This document shows positions 24,389 through 33,078 of a stretch of DNA of 64,000 nt, piece by piece. The notes beneath the pieces are model-generated. The model was not told where the DNA came from, made no database searches, and was given only the letters and a program-made list of their open reading frames with translations. The first letter of the stretch is position 1. The number at the start of each line of letters is the position of its first letter. Source of the stretch: Streptomyces sp. HmicA12 (GTDB taxonomy: Bacteria; Actinomycetota; Actinomycetes; Streptomycetales; Streptomycetaceae); contig NZ_KB891798.1 in the NCBI RefSeq assembly GCF_000373565.1, positions 310,206 to 374,205 on the forward strand, in the 5' to 3' direction. Both the position numbers and the translations under genes were made by a program.

Positions 24389-24835
24389 GTGGGTAATCCC
24401 TCTTCGTACACGCCGAGTTGAGCGTCAGCAGTCTAAATACTCCCATCACCTTTGGTAATAAACATTGCCCGAAGAAAACGATCAGACGGTCCGTCATGAT
24501 GGAGTGCGCGGGGCTTACCACCTGGCGGTTTCATCGTCCGTGCGTACATGCGCACGGCGAAGCGGCACCTGTGTCGGGTCGATCGAAAATGGCCGAAATT
24601 TCCCGGTGGAGGGTAACCCACGAGCCTCTGGGCCGATTGAGGAAGAGTGAGCTGGACCGGGCCACGTATTTAGTTGGATGTGGCCGGAAAATGCGTTGCA
24701 TGACGCACGTCTCGCGCTCTTCGTCACCGGTACCGGAGGTCACTGGCTGCGGTCGGTGCCGTCACTCGCCATTACGTAGCGGCCACGGCACCGGCCGCGC
24801 CCGGTCTGCGCCCCTCAGCCGTGACACCCCGGCTG
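24389..24835. other. Intergenic region of about 450 bases
   Basis: No gene recognised. It is locally less GC-rich (TAAATACTCCCATCACC and TGGTAATAAACATTGCCC just past the regulator start), as expected for the promoter of the MmyB-type gene. An imperfect palindrome with arms CGTGCG/CGCACG lies at about 24539-24556. The right part is the downstream flank of the DUF4032 gene. Confidence 0.5.
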
Positions 24836-26035
24836 TCACTCCTCCGTCTTGAGGACCCCGCGCACGTAGTCCTCCGCCGCCGCGTCGAGGCCGATGTCGT
24901 GCTGCGCGCGCTCGGACAGGTACCAGCGGTGTTCCAGGAGCTCGTGGTACAGCTCCGCCGCGTCCATGGGGGTGGGGACACGGTCGCGCACCGCCCGGAC
25001 CGTCGGCCGGAACACGTCACGCACCCAGCGGTGCGCCAGGACCTCGGGGCGGGCGCCGGGGGCGTCGTCCTGGGTGGCCATCCAGCTCTCCAGGTCGTTG
25101 AGGAGACGCCGCGCCTGGTTCTCCTCCGCGTCCAGTCCGGTCAGGCGCAGGAGTTGACGCTGATGGTGGCCCGCGTCGACGACCTTGGGGACGAACGTGA
25201 CCTCGTCGCCGCGCGGGGAGCGGGAGATCTGCATCTCGGCCACGTCGAAACCGAGGTCGTTCAGGCGCCGGATGCGGCGCTCCATGTAGTGGTGCTTGCC
25301 CGCCGGGTACACCGAGGTGCGGGTCAGCTCGCTCCACAGGTTGGTGTAGCGCTGCTCGATCTCCGTACCGAACTCGATCGGGTCGATGGAGGGGTGCAGC
25401 GCGCCCGACGCCTCCAGGTCCAGCATCTCGCCGCTGATGTTCACGCGGGCCAGCTCGATGTCGTACTCCCGCTGGCCCTGGCTGAGCTTCGGGTGCAGCT
25501 CGCCCGTCTCGGCGTCCACGAGGTACGCGGCGAACGCGCCCGCGTCGCGGCGGAACAGGGTGTTGGACAGCGAGCAGTCGCCCCATGCGAAACCGGCGAG
25601 GTGCAGGCGGACCAGGAGCACGGCGAGGGCGTCCATCAGGCGGTGGACCGTGGACGGGCGCATCGTCGTCTCGAACATCGAGCGGTACGGCTGCGAACCG
25701 CCCAGGTGCCGGGTGATCAGGACCGGTTCGAGCGGCGAGCCGTCCGGTTGTTCGCGGCCGGTGACGACGGCCAGGGGGTCCACCGCGGGTATGCCGATCC
25801 GGTCCAGGACGCGCAGCATCTCGTACTCGCGCAGCGCCGGACGCTCGGCGAGCTCCTTCACGGCGACGACCTCGTCACCGGCGCGCGCGTAGCGCACCAC
25901 GTGCCGGGAGATGCCGCGCGGCAGCGGCACCAAGTGCTCCTCGGGCCACTCCTCCAAGGGGATGTGCCAGGGCAGGGCGAGCAGGAGCACCGGGTGCTCG
26001 GGGTTGGTGGCGCTGATCTCGAGCGGCATGGGCAC
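24836..26035 (-). CDS. DUF4032 protein with kinase-like fold
   Basis: 399 residues. The N-terminal half has kinase-like features: VVAVKELAERPALREYEMLRVL, a hinge-like PVLITRHLGG, and the catalytic-loop-like FAWGDCSLSNTLFRRDAGAFAAYLVDAETGE, where GDCSLSN replaces HxDxxxxN and VDAETGE replaces the DFG segment. The C-terminal DUF4032 domain follows (RRIRRLNDLGFDVAEMQI...). Atypical lipopolysaccharide-kinase-like proteins with this fusion are conserved in actinomycetes and their substrate is unknown. Two ATGs are possible (26035 and 26029). It is divergent from the APH-fold gene. Confidence 0.85.
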   Translation of the reverse strand: MPMPLEISATNPEHPVLLLALPWHIPLEEWPEEHLVPLPRGISRHVVRYARAGDEVVAVKELAERPALREYEMLRVLDRIGIPAVDPLAVVTGREQPDGSPLEPVLITRHLGGSQPYRSMFETTMRPSTVHRLMDALAVLLVRLHLAGFAWGDCSLSNTLFRRDAGAFAAYLVDAETGELHPKLSQGQREYDIELARVNISGEMLDLEASGALHPSIDPIEFGTEIEQRYTNLWSELTRTSVYPAGKHHYMERRIRRLNDLGFDVAEMQISRSPRGDEVTFVPKVVDAGHHQRQLLRLTGLDAEENQARRLLNDLESWMATQDDAPGARPEVLAHRWVRDVFRPTVRAVRDRVPTPMDAAELYHELLEHRWYLSERAQHDIGLDAAAEDYVRGVLKTEE

Positions 26036-26118
26036 AGCGTATGCGGCCGGCCGAGGCAGGCGGGGCGCGGTGTTCTAAGCGATGGCGGTGGTGCGGCGCC
26101 GGACCTACGCTGCCGATC

Positions 26119-27054
26119 ATGCTGCCTCGCGTGGACACCGACGAAGCCTGGAACCGGGTGGTGCCGGACGACGCCCTGCTGCGGCCCGGCGTGCTCGACC
26201 TGTGCGGCAGACTCGGGTTGCCCGGAGCCGAACCGGTGCGGTTCACCGAGGGCAGCCAGCCGGTGTACGCGGTCGGCGACGCGCACGTGCTCAAGCTCTT
26301 TCCCGCCCAGGCGGCCGACGACGGGGTGCGCGAGGCCCGGGTGCTCGGCCACCTGAACGGGCAACTGCCCGTGGAGACACCGGAGTTGCTGGCCTCGGGG
26401 ACGTATGAGGACGGCTGGTGGTACGTCCTCATGTCCCGGCTTCCCGGGCGGGATCTCGCCGTCGCCTGGCCCGACCTGTCGACCGCCGAGCAGGACCGCA
26501 TCGTCGACGCGGCGGGCCGGGCGCTCGCCGCGCTGCACGCCCTCGATCCGGAGCCGCTCGCCGGTGATCTGGGGCCCGCCGACTGGGGTGCCTTCGTCGC
26601 CGCGCAGCGCGCCGGGGCCGTTCGGCGGCAGCGCGAGCGCGGTCTCGATGAGCGGTGGTGCGCGCTGATCGACGGGTTCCTCGACGCGGCGACCCCGGTG
26701 CGGAGATCCCCACAGGTGCTGCTGCACACGGAGTTCATGCGCCAGCACCTGCTCGTCGCCTCCGACGGCGCGGGCCGGACCCGGCTGAGCGGGCTGCTCG
26801 ACTTCGAACCCGCGATGGCCGGTGACGCGGACTACGACTTCGTGGGCGTCGGACTGTTCGTGACGCGCGCCGACCCGCGGCTCATGGCGCGCTTCGCGAA
26901 GGCGTACGGCCGCACCGTCGACCCGCGTACCGCGATGGCGTACACACTCCTGCACGTGTACAGCAATCTCCCCTGGTACCTGCGGGAGCTGCCGCCGCCC
27001 GCCGGTGTGACGGACTTCGCGTCACTCGCCGAGGCCTGGTTCGGCGCCGGCTGA
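26119..27054 (+). CDS. APH-family phosphotransferase
   Basis: 311 residues from an ATG lacking a ribosome site; a TACGCT seven bases upstream suggests a leaderless transcript. The C-lobe shows LLHTEFMRQHLLVA where most APH enzymes have H-x-D. Here the catalytic position is Glu (HTE), as in some hygromycin-B-kinase-like members, followed by the metal-binding LLDFEPAMAGDADYDF. Substrate unknown. Its 3' end overlaps the convergent oxidoreductase gene by 33 bases. Confidence 0.85.
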   Translation: MLPRVDTDEAWNRVVPDDALLRPGVLDLCGRLGLPGAEPVRFTEGSQPVYAVGDAHVLKLFPAQAADDGVREARVLGHLNGQLPVETPELLASGTYEDGWWYVLMSRLPGRDLAVAWPDLSTAEQDRIVDAAGRALAALHALDPEPLAGDLGPADWGAFVAAQRAGAVRRQRERGLDERWCALIDGFLDAATPVRRSPQVLLHTEFMRQHLLVASDGAGRTRLSGLLDFEPAMAGDADYDFVGVGLFVTRADPRLMARFAKAYGRTVDPRTAMAYTLLHVYSNLPWYLRELPPPAGVTDFASLAEAWFGAG

Positions 27055-27960
27055 CGGGAGGGACCGTTCGGCCGCCGACAGGATCTCCGTGAGACGCAGG
27101 CCGAACCGCGCGTCGCACGGGGCCGGGGTCCCCGTGCGCGCCGATTCCAGGAGTACGTCGACCGCGGCGGCCAGGGACTCCTGCGCGTCTCCGCGGCCCG
27201 TCGGCAGCGTCGACACCCCTGCCGTTCCCCGCAGTTCGACGGCGACACCGGCCGCGTCCGGGGGAGTGGTCAGGCTCAGCGTCGCCGTGCTCGACGCGCC
27301 GGAGTCGTGCCGCAGCAGCAGGTGCACGGTGTCGCCGGCGCCGCGCCCGGCCGTCACCGACGTCACGTCCCCGAGGACCGGCAGCAGCACCGACAGGGCG
27401 TGCGGGCCCACGTCCCACAAGGCGCCCCGCTCCGCCCGCCACGGCGTCGTGGCCCGGACGTCCGCGTCGTCGCCGGGCGTGTACAACGCTCCGTACCAGT
27501 CGGCGCGACCCGTGAACCAGCCGTCCACGGCGGCCTGTTCGGCGATCCAGGCCGCCGAGGCGGGCGCGTAGCGCATCGTGCAGAACACCACGGAGGCCAC
27601 CCCGGCGGCATCGACGGCCTCGACCACCGCGCGCGCCGCCACCGGCTCCGTCGCGAGCGGCTTGTCGAGCAGCAGGTGGCAGCCCGCGGCGGCGGCCCTT
27701 GCTGCGAGCGGCGCCTGGACGTCCGGGGGCACGGCGAACGCCACCGCGTCGCACGCCGCGAACAGCGCGTCGAGACCGCCGGGGCCGTCGTACGCCGTCG
27801 TCGCGTGCGTGGCCGCGAGTTCGGCGGCCGCCTGCGGGCGGCGCCCCCAGACGCCGACGAGTTCCGTGTGCTTGTGGTGCCGCAGGGTCGGGGCGTAGGT
27901 CCGCCGCGCCCAGGGTCCTGTGCCGACAAGTCCGAAGCGAAGGCTGTCCGTCGAGGTCAT
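27022..27960 (-). CDS. Gfo/Idh/MocA-family oxidoreductase
   Basis: 312 residues. The Rossmann nucleotide motif is RFGLVGTGPWARRTYAPTL, then VGVWGRRPQAAAELA. The family's E-K-P signature appears as LLDKPLATEPVAAR (Asp-Lys-Pro). The C-terminal alpha/beta domain includes WRAERGALWDVGPHALSVLL, with the usual catalytic His in GPHAL. Substrates are generally sugars or cyclitols with NAD(P). The ATG at MTSTDSLRFG is preferred over an in-frame upstream start. No sugar gene is adjacent on this strand. Confidence 0.9.
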   Translation of the reverse strand: MTSTDSLRFGLVGTGPWARRTYAPTLRHHKHTELVGVWGRRPQAAAELAATHATTAYDGPGGLDALFAACDAVAFAVPPDVQAPLAARAAAAGCHLLLDKPLATEPVAARAVVEAVDAAGVASVVFCTMRYAPASAAWIAEQAAVDGWFTGRADWYGALYTPGDDADVRATTPWRAERGALWDVGPHALSVLLPVLGDVTSVTAGRGAGDTVHLLLRHDSGASSTATLSLTTPPDAAGVAVELRGTAGVSTLPTGRGDAQESLAAAVDVLLESARTGTPAPCDARFGLRLTEILSAAERSLPSAGAEPGLGE

Positions 27961-28028
27961 GGTCGGCAGTATCACCCGGCGGCGCCGGGACCGCGCGGGG
28001 CAGGGGCGGCGACAGTCGGGCGGCCCTT

Positions 28029-28070
28029 GGTGAATACTGATTCACCTACCGGGTGAATGGGCATTCACCC
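28029..28070. promoter_or_regulatory. Tandem palindromic operators before the MFS/TetR operon
   Basis: Two perfect palindromes of one sequence: GGTGAAT-ACTG-ATTCACC (28029-28046) and GGGTGAAT-GGGC-ATTCACCC (28051-28070). Their centres are 23 bases apart, about two helical turns, so two repressor dimers would bind on nearly the same face. They lie 60-100 bases before the MFS ATG and are probably bound by the TetR encoded just after it. Confidence 0.75.
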
Positions 28071-28129
28071 GAACCGTCCGCCCGGCGCCGCACCCTCCGT
28101 GCCGAGCCCGCGCACCCCGCAGGAGACCC

Positions 28130-29605
28130 ATGGACCACGTCCCGATACCGACGCTGCCCGAAGAGACCGCACCGCCGCGGCTGCGCGAACGGCTCACCAT
28201 CCCGGTCCTCGCCTTCGGCGGCATCCTCATGGCCGTCATGCAGACCGTCGTCGTCCCGCTCCTGCCCGACCTGCCCCGGCTGACCGGCGCGTCCCCCGCC
28301 GCCGTCTCCTGGATGGTCACCGCCACCCTGCTCGCGGGCGCCGTCCTGACCCCCGTGCTCGGCCGGGCCGGCGACATGTACGGCAAGCGGCGCGTCCTGC
28401 TCATCGCGCTGGCCCTGATGACCGGCGGCTCCGTGCTGTGCGCGCTGACCTCGGACATCCGCGTCCTCATCGCCGCCCGCGCGCTCCAGGGCGCCGCGGC
28501 GGCTGTCGTACCGCTGTCGATCAGCATCCTGCGCGACGAACTCCCGCCCCACCGCACCGGCTCCGCCGTCGCCCTGATGAGTTCGACGGTCGGCATCGGC
28601 GCGGGGCTCGGACTCCCGCTCGCCGCGCTCATCGTCCAGTACGCCAACTGGCACGTGATGTTCTGGGCGACCGCCGCGCTCGGCGCCCTCGGCCTCGCCG
28701 CCGCCTGGTGGGCGGTGCGCGAATCGCCCGTGCGCAACCCCGGACGCTTCGACGTCCTCGGCACGATCGGCCTCGCCACCGGACTCGTCTGCCTGCTGCT
28801 CGGCGTCTCGCAGGGCGGGCAGTGGGGCTGGGGCAGTGCCCGCGTCGTCGGCCTGTTCGCGGGCGCCGTCCTGGTTCTCGCCCTGTGGTCGTGGCAGCAA
28901 CTGCGGGCCGCGAGCCCCTTGGTGGACCTGCGGCTCGCCGTCGGCCGCAGGGTCGGTCTGCCGCACGTCGCGGCACTGATCACCGGATTCGCGTTCTACG
29001 CCAATTCCCTCGTCACCGCACAGCTCGTGCAGGCCCCGGTGGAGACGGGCTACGGCCTCGGTCTGTCCATCGTCGCGACCGGCCTGTGCATGCTGCCCAG
29101 CGGCGTCATCATGCTGCTCTTCTCACCGGTGTCGGCCCGCATCTCGGCGGCCCGCGGCCCGCGCATCACCCTCGCCATCGGCGGCGTCGTCCTCGCCCTC
29201 GGCTACGCGATCCGCATCGTCGACAGCACCGACCTGTGGGTGATCCTGGTCGGCGCCGCCGTCGTCTCGACCGGTACGACCCTCGCGTACTCCGCGCTGC
29301 CCACGCTGATCCTGCGCGCCGTCCCGTCCGGCGCGACGGCCTCCGCGAACGGCGTCAACGTCCTGATGCGCACCATCGGGCAGTCCGTCTCCAGCGCCGC
29401 CGTCGCGGCGATCCTGGTCCACCACACCGCCCGTGTGGGCGGGGTGGCCGTACCCACGTTGCACGGCTATCAGCTCGCCTTCACGATGGCGGGTACGGTC
29501 GCACTGGTGGCTGCCGCCGTCGCGCTCGCCGTGCCGTCCGACCGGGCGGGGGAGAGCGTCGCAGCGGGTGCGGTGGCCCCGGTGGCCACGGCGAAGGGAG
29601 CATGA
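28130..29605 (+). CDS. MFS drug exporter, DHA2 (14-TM) family
   Basis: 491 residues. Fourteen hydrophobic segments can be traced. MFS signatures are motif A, GRAGDMYGKRRVLLIALALM, between TM2 and TM3, motif B-like RALQGAAAAVVPLSISI, and the DHA2 antiporter motif C region GIGAGLGLPLAALIVQY. AGGAGACCC precedes the ATG. Homologues export drugs or secondary metabolites by proton antiport. It is followed after 4 bases by a TetR gene, a typical exporter/repressor unit. The substrate cannot be predicted. Confidence 0.93.
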   Translation: MDHVPIPTLPEETAPPRLRERLTIPVLAFGGILMAVMQTVVVPLLPDLPRLTGASPAAVSWMVTATLLAGAVLTPVLGRAGDMYGKRRVLLIALALMTGGSVLCALTSDIRVLIAARALQGAAAAVVPLSISILRDELPPHRTGSAVALMSSTVGIGAGLGLPLAALIVQYANWHVMFWATAALGALGLAAAWWAVRESPVRNPGRFDVLGTIGLATGLVCLLLGVSQGGQWGWGSARVVGLFAGAVLVLALWSWQQLRAASPLVDLRLAVGRRVGLPHVAALITGFAFYANSLVTAQLVQAPVETGYGLGLSIVATGLCMLPSGVIMLLFSPVSARISAARGPRITLAIGGVVLALGYAIRIVDSTDLWVILVGAAVVSTGTTLAYSALPTLILRAVPSGATASANGVNVLMRTIGQSVSSAAVAAILVHHTARVGGVAVPTLHGYQLAFTMAGTVALVAAAVALAVPSDRAGESVAAGAVAPVATAKGA

Positions 29606-29609
29606 GGCG

Positions 29610-30209
29610 ATGACCACGGCGCAGCCCGCCGTCCGGCGCGACGCCGAGGCGAGCAAGGCCGCCATCGTGAAGGCCGCCCGGTACCTGCTGGCCCGGCACG
29701 CGCACGGCGACATCACGCTCAAGGCCGTCGCGGAACGGGCCGGAGTCAGCCCGCCGCTGATCCTCAAGTACTTCGGCAACAAGGACGCCCTGTTCGCGGG
29801 CGTCATGAACTTCGAGGCCGACGTGGACGCCCTGCTCGACGCGCCGCTGGAGGACCTGGGCCGGCACATGGTGCGCTCCGTGGTGACCGGCCAGGCCGAG
29901 CGCGGCGCCGACCCGATCCTGCGCATCGTCTTCGCCCCGCTCCACGGCGAACAGGGCGACATCCTGCGCGCCAACTTCCGCACCCAGGTCAGCGAACGCC
30001 TGGCGGCACGCCTGTCCGGCGCTGACGCCGTTCTGCGCGCGGAACTCGCCGTCTCCATGCTGCTGGGCCTCGGCGTCATGTACGGCATCGCCCGCGGCTC
30101 GCAGGTGCGGGCCGCGGACACGGAGGATGTCGTGGAGCGCTACGCCCCCGCGGTTCAGGCACAACTGATCGCCGAAGGGGCGCGATCAGCCCCGGCTCAG
30201 CCGCACTGA
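29610..30209 (+). CDS. TetR-family regulator of the MFS operon
   Basis: 199 residues. HTH at about 15-62: SKAAIVKAARYLLARHAHGDIT, then LKAVAERAGVSPPLILKYFGNKDALF. The effector domain is helical (FAPLHGEQGDILRANFRTQVSERLAARLSG). The ATG lies 4 bases after the MFS stop, with GAGGCG immediately upstream. By position it should act on the twin palindromes before the MFS gene, closing a feedback loop on drug efflux. Its last 13 bases overlap the convergent DUF2264 gene. Confidence 0.9.
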   Translation: MTTAQPAVRRDAEASKAAIVKAARYLLARHAHGDITLKAVAERAGVSPPLILKYFGNKDALFAGVMNFEADVDALLDAPLEDLGRHMVRSVVTGQAERGADPILRIVFAPLHGEQGDILRANFRTQVSERLAARLSGADAVLRAELAVSMLLGLGVMYGIARGSQVRAADTEDVVERYAPAVQAQLIAEGARSAPAQPH

Positions 30210-32074
30210 ACGCGCAGGGGCTCCCCGAAGACCACGACGGACTCGAAGCCGTCGGCCCACGTCACCTTCAACTCGCCCTCGGTGGCGACGACTTCGGTGA
30301 CGGCGTCGACGAGCGGCACCTCCGGCTCGGTCGCCCCCAGCGAGGCCAGCGCCACGAACACCGCCGTCCCCTCGACATCGGCCGAAAGGCGCGGCACCCG
30401 CACCCACGCCTCGTACGCGGTCCCCTGAGGTGCCCGGACCTCGTCGCGCTCCGCCCAGCCGTGGAGTCCGACCAGCTCCGAGCTCAGCGCTTCGGTCGCC
30501 CACCCGGTGAGCGACACCCGGGCCCCGTGCGGCGCCCCCACGACCCGGTGTACGCGCAGCTCTCGCGCGCCGCGCGCCACGGTGACGCTCTCCACGCGCA
30601 GGCCCGGCACCATCGGCGGCCCCGACGTGAACACGGGCCGGTGCCAGGACGCCGCCCAGCCCCACCCGTCGCCGTGCCCGGCGCCGAGCGGATGAATGCG
30701 GCGCCGCACGCTTCCGGCGCCGCCGACCTCGACGGACAGGTGGTTGTCGGAGACGTTCGTGAGCGCGGTCGGGCCGGTGTGCGTGGAGTACGCCTGACGG
30801 CCGTAGTGCGCGTCGTCCTGCGCCGCGAACTCGCCCTCGTGCGGCCTGACATGGTCACTGCCGTGATTGTGCAGGCGCACGATCCCGTCCGCCCGCGTCG
30901 ACTGCACGAGCAGGCCCGGCGCGGGCAGCGCGAGGACCCGGTCGGGGCCCTCGCTCGGCGCCGGCTCCTCGGGGGCCGTCCACAACGGGTCGCCCTCCGG
31001 GGCGAGCAGCGCCACGAAGCCCTTCGACGCCCAGTACGGAGAGGCCGGGCCCGAGTAGTTCTGCAGCGTGGCCTCGTGCGGGCCGTGCCAGCCGAGGCTC
31101 AGCAGCCCGTCGCCCGTGATCGCGCCGCGCTCCAGGAAGTAGCGCAGATTCCCGCTGATGAGACGGCGCGAAGCCCCCGGCGACAGCGGTGTGTGACCGG
31201 TGACCGCGCCGACCCCGACCGCCGCCGACGCGGCGAAGCGGTAGGAGAGCGAGCGCCCGAAGTGGACCGGCGCCCCGTCGCCGCCGAAGAGCAGGGAGAA
31301 GCCCTCCAGGTGCTCACGCAGGCGCGGGCCGAAGCGGGCCGACAGCGCCGTGTCGCCCGACAGGTGTGCGTGCAGCATCGGGTACAGGTGCAGCGCCCAG
31401 CCGTTGTAGTGGTCGAAGGCGCGGCCGTCGCCGTCCGCGTACCAGCCGTCGCCCCGGTACCAGGTCTCCATCAGCTCGAGCGCGCGGTCCATGGCGCGGG
31501 TCGTCGCCGCGTCGCCGCGGCCGACCTCCTCCAGGAAGGACGCCACCATGAAGGGGAACAGGTACCAGTTGTTCGGCGCCGGCGTGTGGTTGATCGCGCC
31601 ACGCAGCCACTTCTCCGCCCGGTCCTGTACGTCGCCGTCGAGCCGGTCCCACAGCCAGGGCCGGGTCAGTTTCAGGCCGAGCGCCACGGACGCGGACTCC
31701 ACCATCGGCTGGCCCTGCACGTGGTGGTCGAGGATCAGCGGCCACGACTCGGCATCGTCCCGGCCCGGCGTGCGGGTGCCCGCGGTCAGACCCCCCGCGT
31801 ACCGCTCCAGCAGGCCGTGCGGGTCCTTGCCGTCGGCGCCCGCGACCCGGAAACCGGCCGCCAGGAACGTCCGCGCGTACCCTTCGAGCCCGTCCGAGCG
31901 GACCCCGGAACCGGAGGGCCGGCCCGGCAGGTCCAGGAAGGCGCCCTCGGGTGACGCCCAGCGCCAGGCGGCACCGAGAAGCCCGTCGGCGACGGCCTCC
32001 CAATGGGCGCGGGTGTACCCGGTGTACGGGCTCAACTCCCGGTTTTCGTCAGGCATTTCGAACGGGATCGTCAT
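30197..32074 (-). CDS. DUF2264 protein, predicted carbohydrate-active
   Basis: 625 residues. The N-terminal about 370 residues form a helical, probably alpha/alpha-barrel region with repeated aromatic clusters (YTGYTRAHWEAVADGLL, NNWYLFPFMVASFLEEVG, FDHYNGWALHLYPMLHAHLSG). The C-terminal half is beta-rich and resembles the heparinase/lyase-type beta domain. DUF2264 proteins are found in polysaccharide utilisation operons, but their reaction is unproven. There is no signal peptide, so it would act on imported oligosaccharides in the cytoplasm. Its ATG overlaps the stop of the dehydrogenase gene (ATGA). It is the last gene of the operon. Confidence 0.85.
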   Translation of the reverse strand: MTIPFEMPDENRELSPYTGYTRAHWEAVADGLLGAAWRWASPEGAFLDLPGRPSGSGVRSDGLEGYARTFLAAGFRVAGADGKDPHGLLERYAGGLTAGTRTPGRDDAESWPLILDHHVQGQPMVESASVALGLKLTRPWLWDRLDGDVQDRAEKWLRGAINHTPAPNNWYLFPFMVASFLEEVGRGDAATTRAMDRALELMETWYRGDGWYADGDGRAFDHYNGWALHLYPMLHAHLSGDTALSARFGPRLREHLEGFSLLFGGDGAPVHFGRSLSYRFAASAAVGVGAVTGHTPLSPGASRRLISGNLRYFLERGAITGDGLLSLGWHGPHEATLQNYSGPASPYWASKGFVALLAPEGDPLWTAPEEPAPSEGPDRVLALPAPGLLVQSTRADGIVRLHNHGSDHVRPHEGEFAAQDDAHYGRQAYSTHTGPTALTNVSDNHLSVEVGGAGSVRRRIHPLGAGHGDGWGWAASWHRPVFTSGPPMVPGLRVESVTVARGARELRVHRVVGAPHGARVSLTGWATEALSSELVGLHGWAERDEVRAPQGTAYEAWVRVPRLSADVEGTAVFVALASLGATEPEVPLVDAVTEVVATEGELKVTWADGFESVVVFGEPLRVQCG

Positions 32075-33078
32075 GCGAGGAACGCCAGCCTTTCGCGTCG
32101 TACCGGATGGGCGAAACCGTCGCCCGCGGCCCACCGGGCCACCTCGCCGACGGCCGTGTCGGCCAGCCGCTCCCATTCGTTGCCCTGGGAACCGGCGAGG
32201 TGCGGGGTGATGAGTGCGTCCGGGCACTCCCACAGCGGGTGGTCGGCGGGCAGCACCTCGGGGACCGTCACGTCGAGGACGGCCCGGACGCGGCCCGCGC
32301 ACACCGCGTCGGTCAGCGCGTCCTGGTCGACGACGGCGCCGCGCGCCGTGTTGATCAGGGTCGCCCCCGGGCGCAGGGAGTCGATCAGCGCGCGACTCAC
32401 GAGCCCGCGGGTGGCCGGCAACAGTGGCGTGTGCACGCTCAACACGTCGGCGCGGGCGAAGAGTTCGGGCAGCTTCACCCACTCCACCCCCAGCGCGGCG
32501 GCCTCGGCCTCGGAGACGTACGGATCGTGCAGGAGCACCTCGAAGTCGAACGGCTTCAGGAGCTCGATGACGCGGCGGCCGACCAGCGACGCGGAGAGAA
32601 GGCCCACCGTGCGCCGGTAGTTGCCCACCTCGCCCGTGGTGAGCAGCCAGTTGCCGCGCTCGCGGGTGCGGCCGAAGTCATGGGCGCGCTCCAGGACGCT
32701 CTTCCCGTACAGCAGGATCATCGCGAGGGTGTACTCGGCGACCGGCAGTGCGTTCGCCGCGGCCGCCGACGACACCGCGATGCCCCGCTCCCAGCAGGCG
32801 TCGGTGACGTGCCCGCGCACCGAACCGGCCGCGTGCACGACCGCCCTGAGCCGGGGCGCCGCCGCGAGGACGTCCTCGTCGAGCTTCGGGCACCCCCAGC
32901 CGGTGACGAGGACCTCGACGTCGGCGAGGACCTCCTTCGCCCGTTCGGTCGTCAGGTCGTCCAGGGTCGGCAGGGGCGCCAGGTCGCAGACCTCGGTGAG
33001 CGCGGCCAGGGACCGCGGCGAGAAGACTGCCGCCGCGGCATGGGGGGACATGGCCAGCGCCACGCGGGGGAGGGTCAC
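32071..33078 (-). CDS. D-isomer-specific 2-hydroxyacid dehydrogenase
   Basis: 335 residues from a GTG that overlaps the permease stop (GTGA). The NAD-binding domain reads TVGLLSASLVGRRVIELLKPF with DPYVSEAEA after the second strand. The catalytic residues are in NTARGAVVDQDAL (Arg), VTVPEVLPADHPLWECP (Glu) and TPHLAGSQGNE (His). The glycine motif is eroded (LLSASLVG rather than GxGxxG), so cofactor binding may differ. The lid/catalytic N-terminus is Ala-rich. It is probably a step in catabolism of the sugar taken up by the neighbouring ABC system. Confidence 0.88.
   Translation of the reverse strand: MTLPRVALAMSPHAAAAVFSPRSLAALTEVCDLAPLPTLDDLTTERAKEVLADVEVLVTGWGCPKLDEDVLAAAPRLRAVVHAAGSVRGHVTDACWERGIAVSSAAAANALPVAEYTLAMILLYGKSVLERAHDFGRTRERGNWLLTTGEVGNYRRTVGLLSASLVGRRVIELLKPFDFEVLLHDPYVSEAEAAALGVEWVKLPELFARADVLSVHTPLLPATRGLVSRALIDSLRPGATLINTARGAVVDQDALTDAVCAGRVRAVLDVTVPEVLPADHPLWECPDALITPHLAGSQGNEWERLADTAVGEVARWAAGDGFAHPVRRERLAFLA

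Noticed and set aside
24539-24556. Inverted repeat CGTGCG...CGCACG
   Set aside because: Six-base GC-rich arms are expected by chance in this composition and no gene is positioned to use it.
24821-26356. 511-codon plus-strand frame over the DUF4032 gene
   Set aside because: Shadow of the minus-strand gene, with no family features and no ribosome site.
30461-31954. 497-codon plus-strand frame over DUF2264
   Set aside because: Antisense shadow; very high Arg/Val/Ala and no motif.
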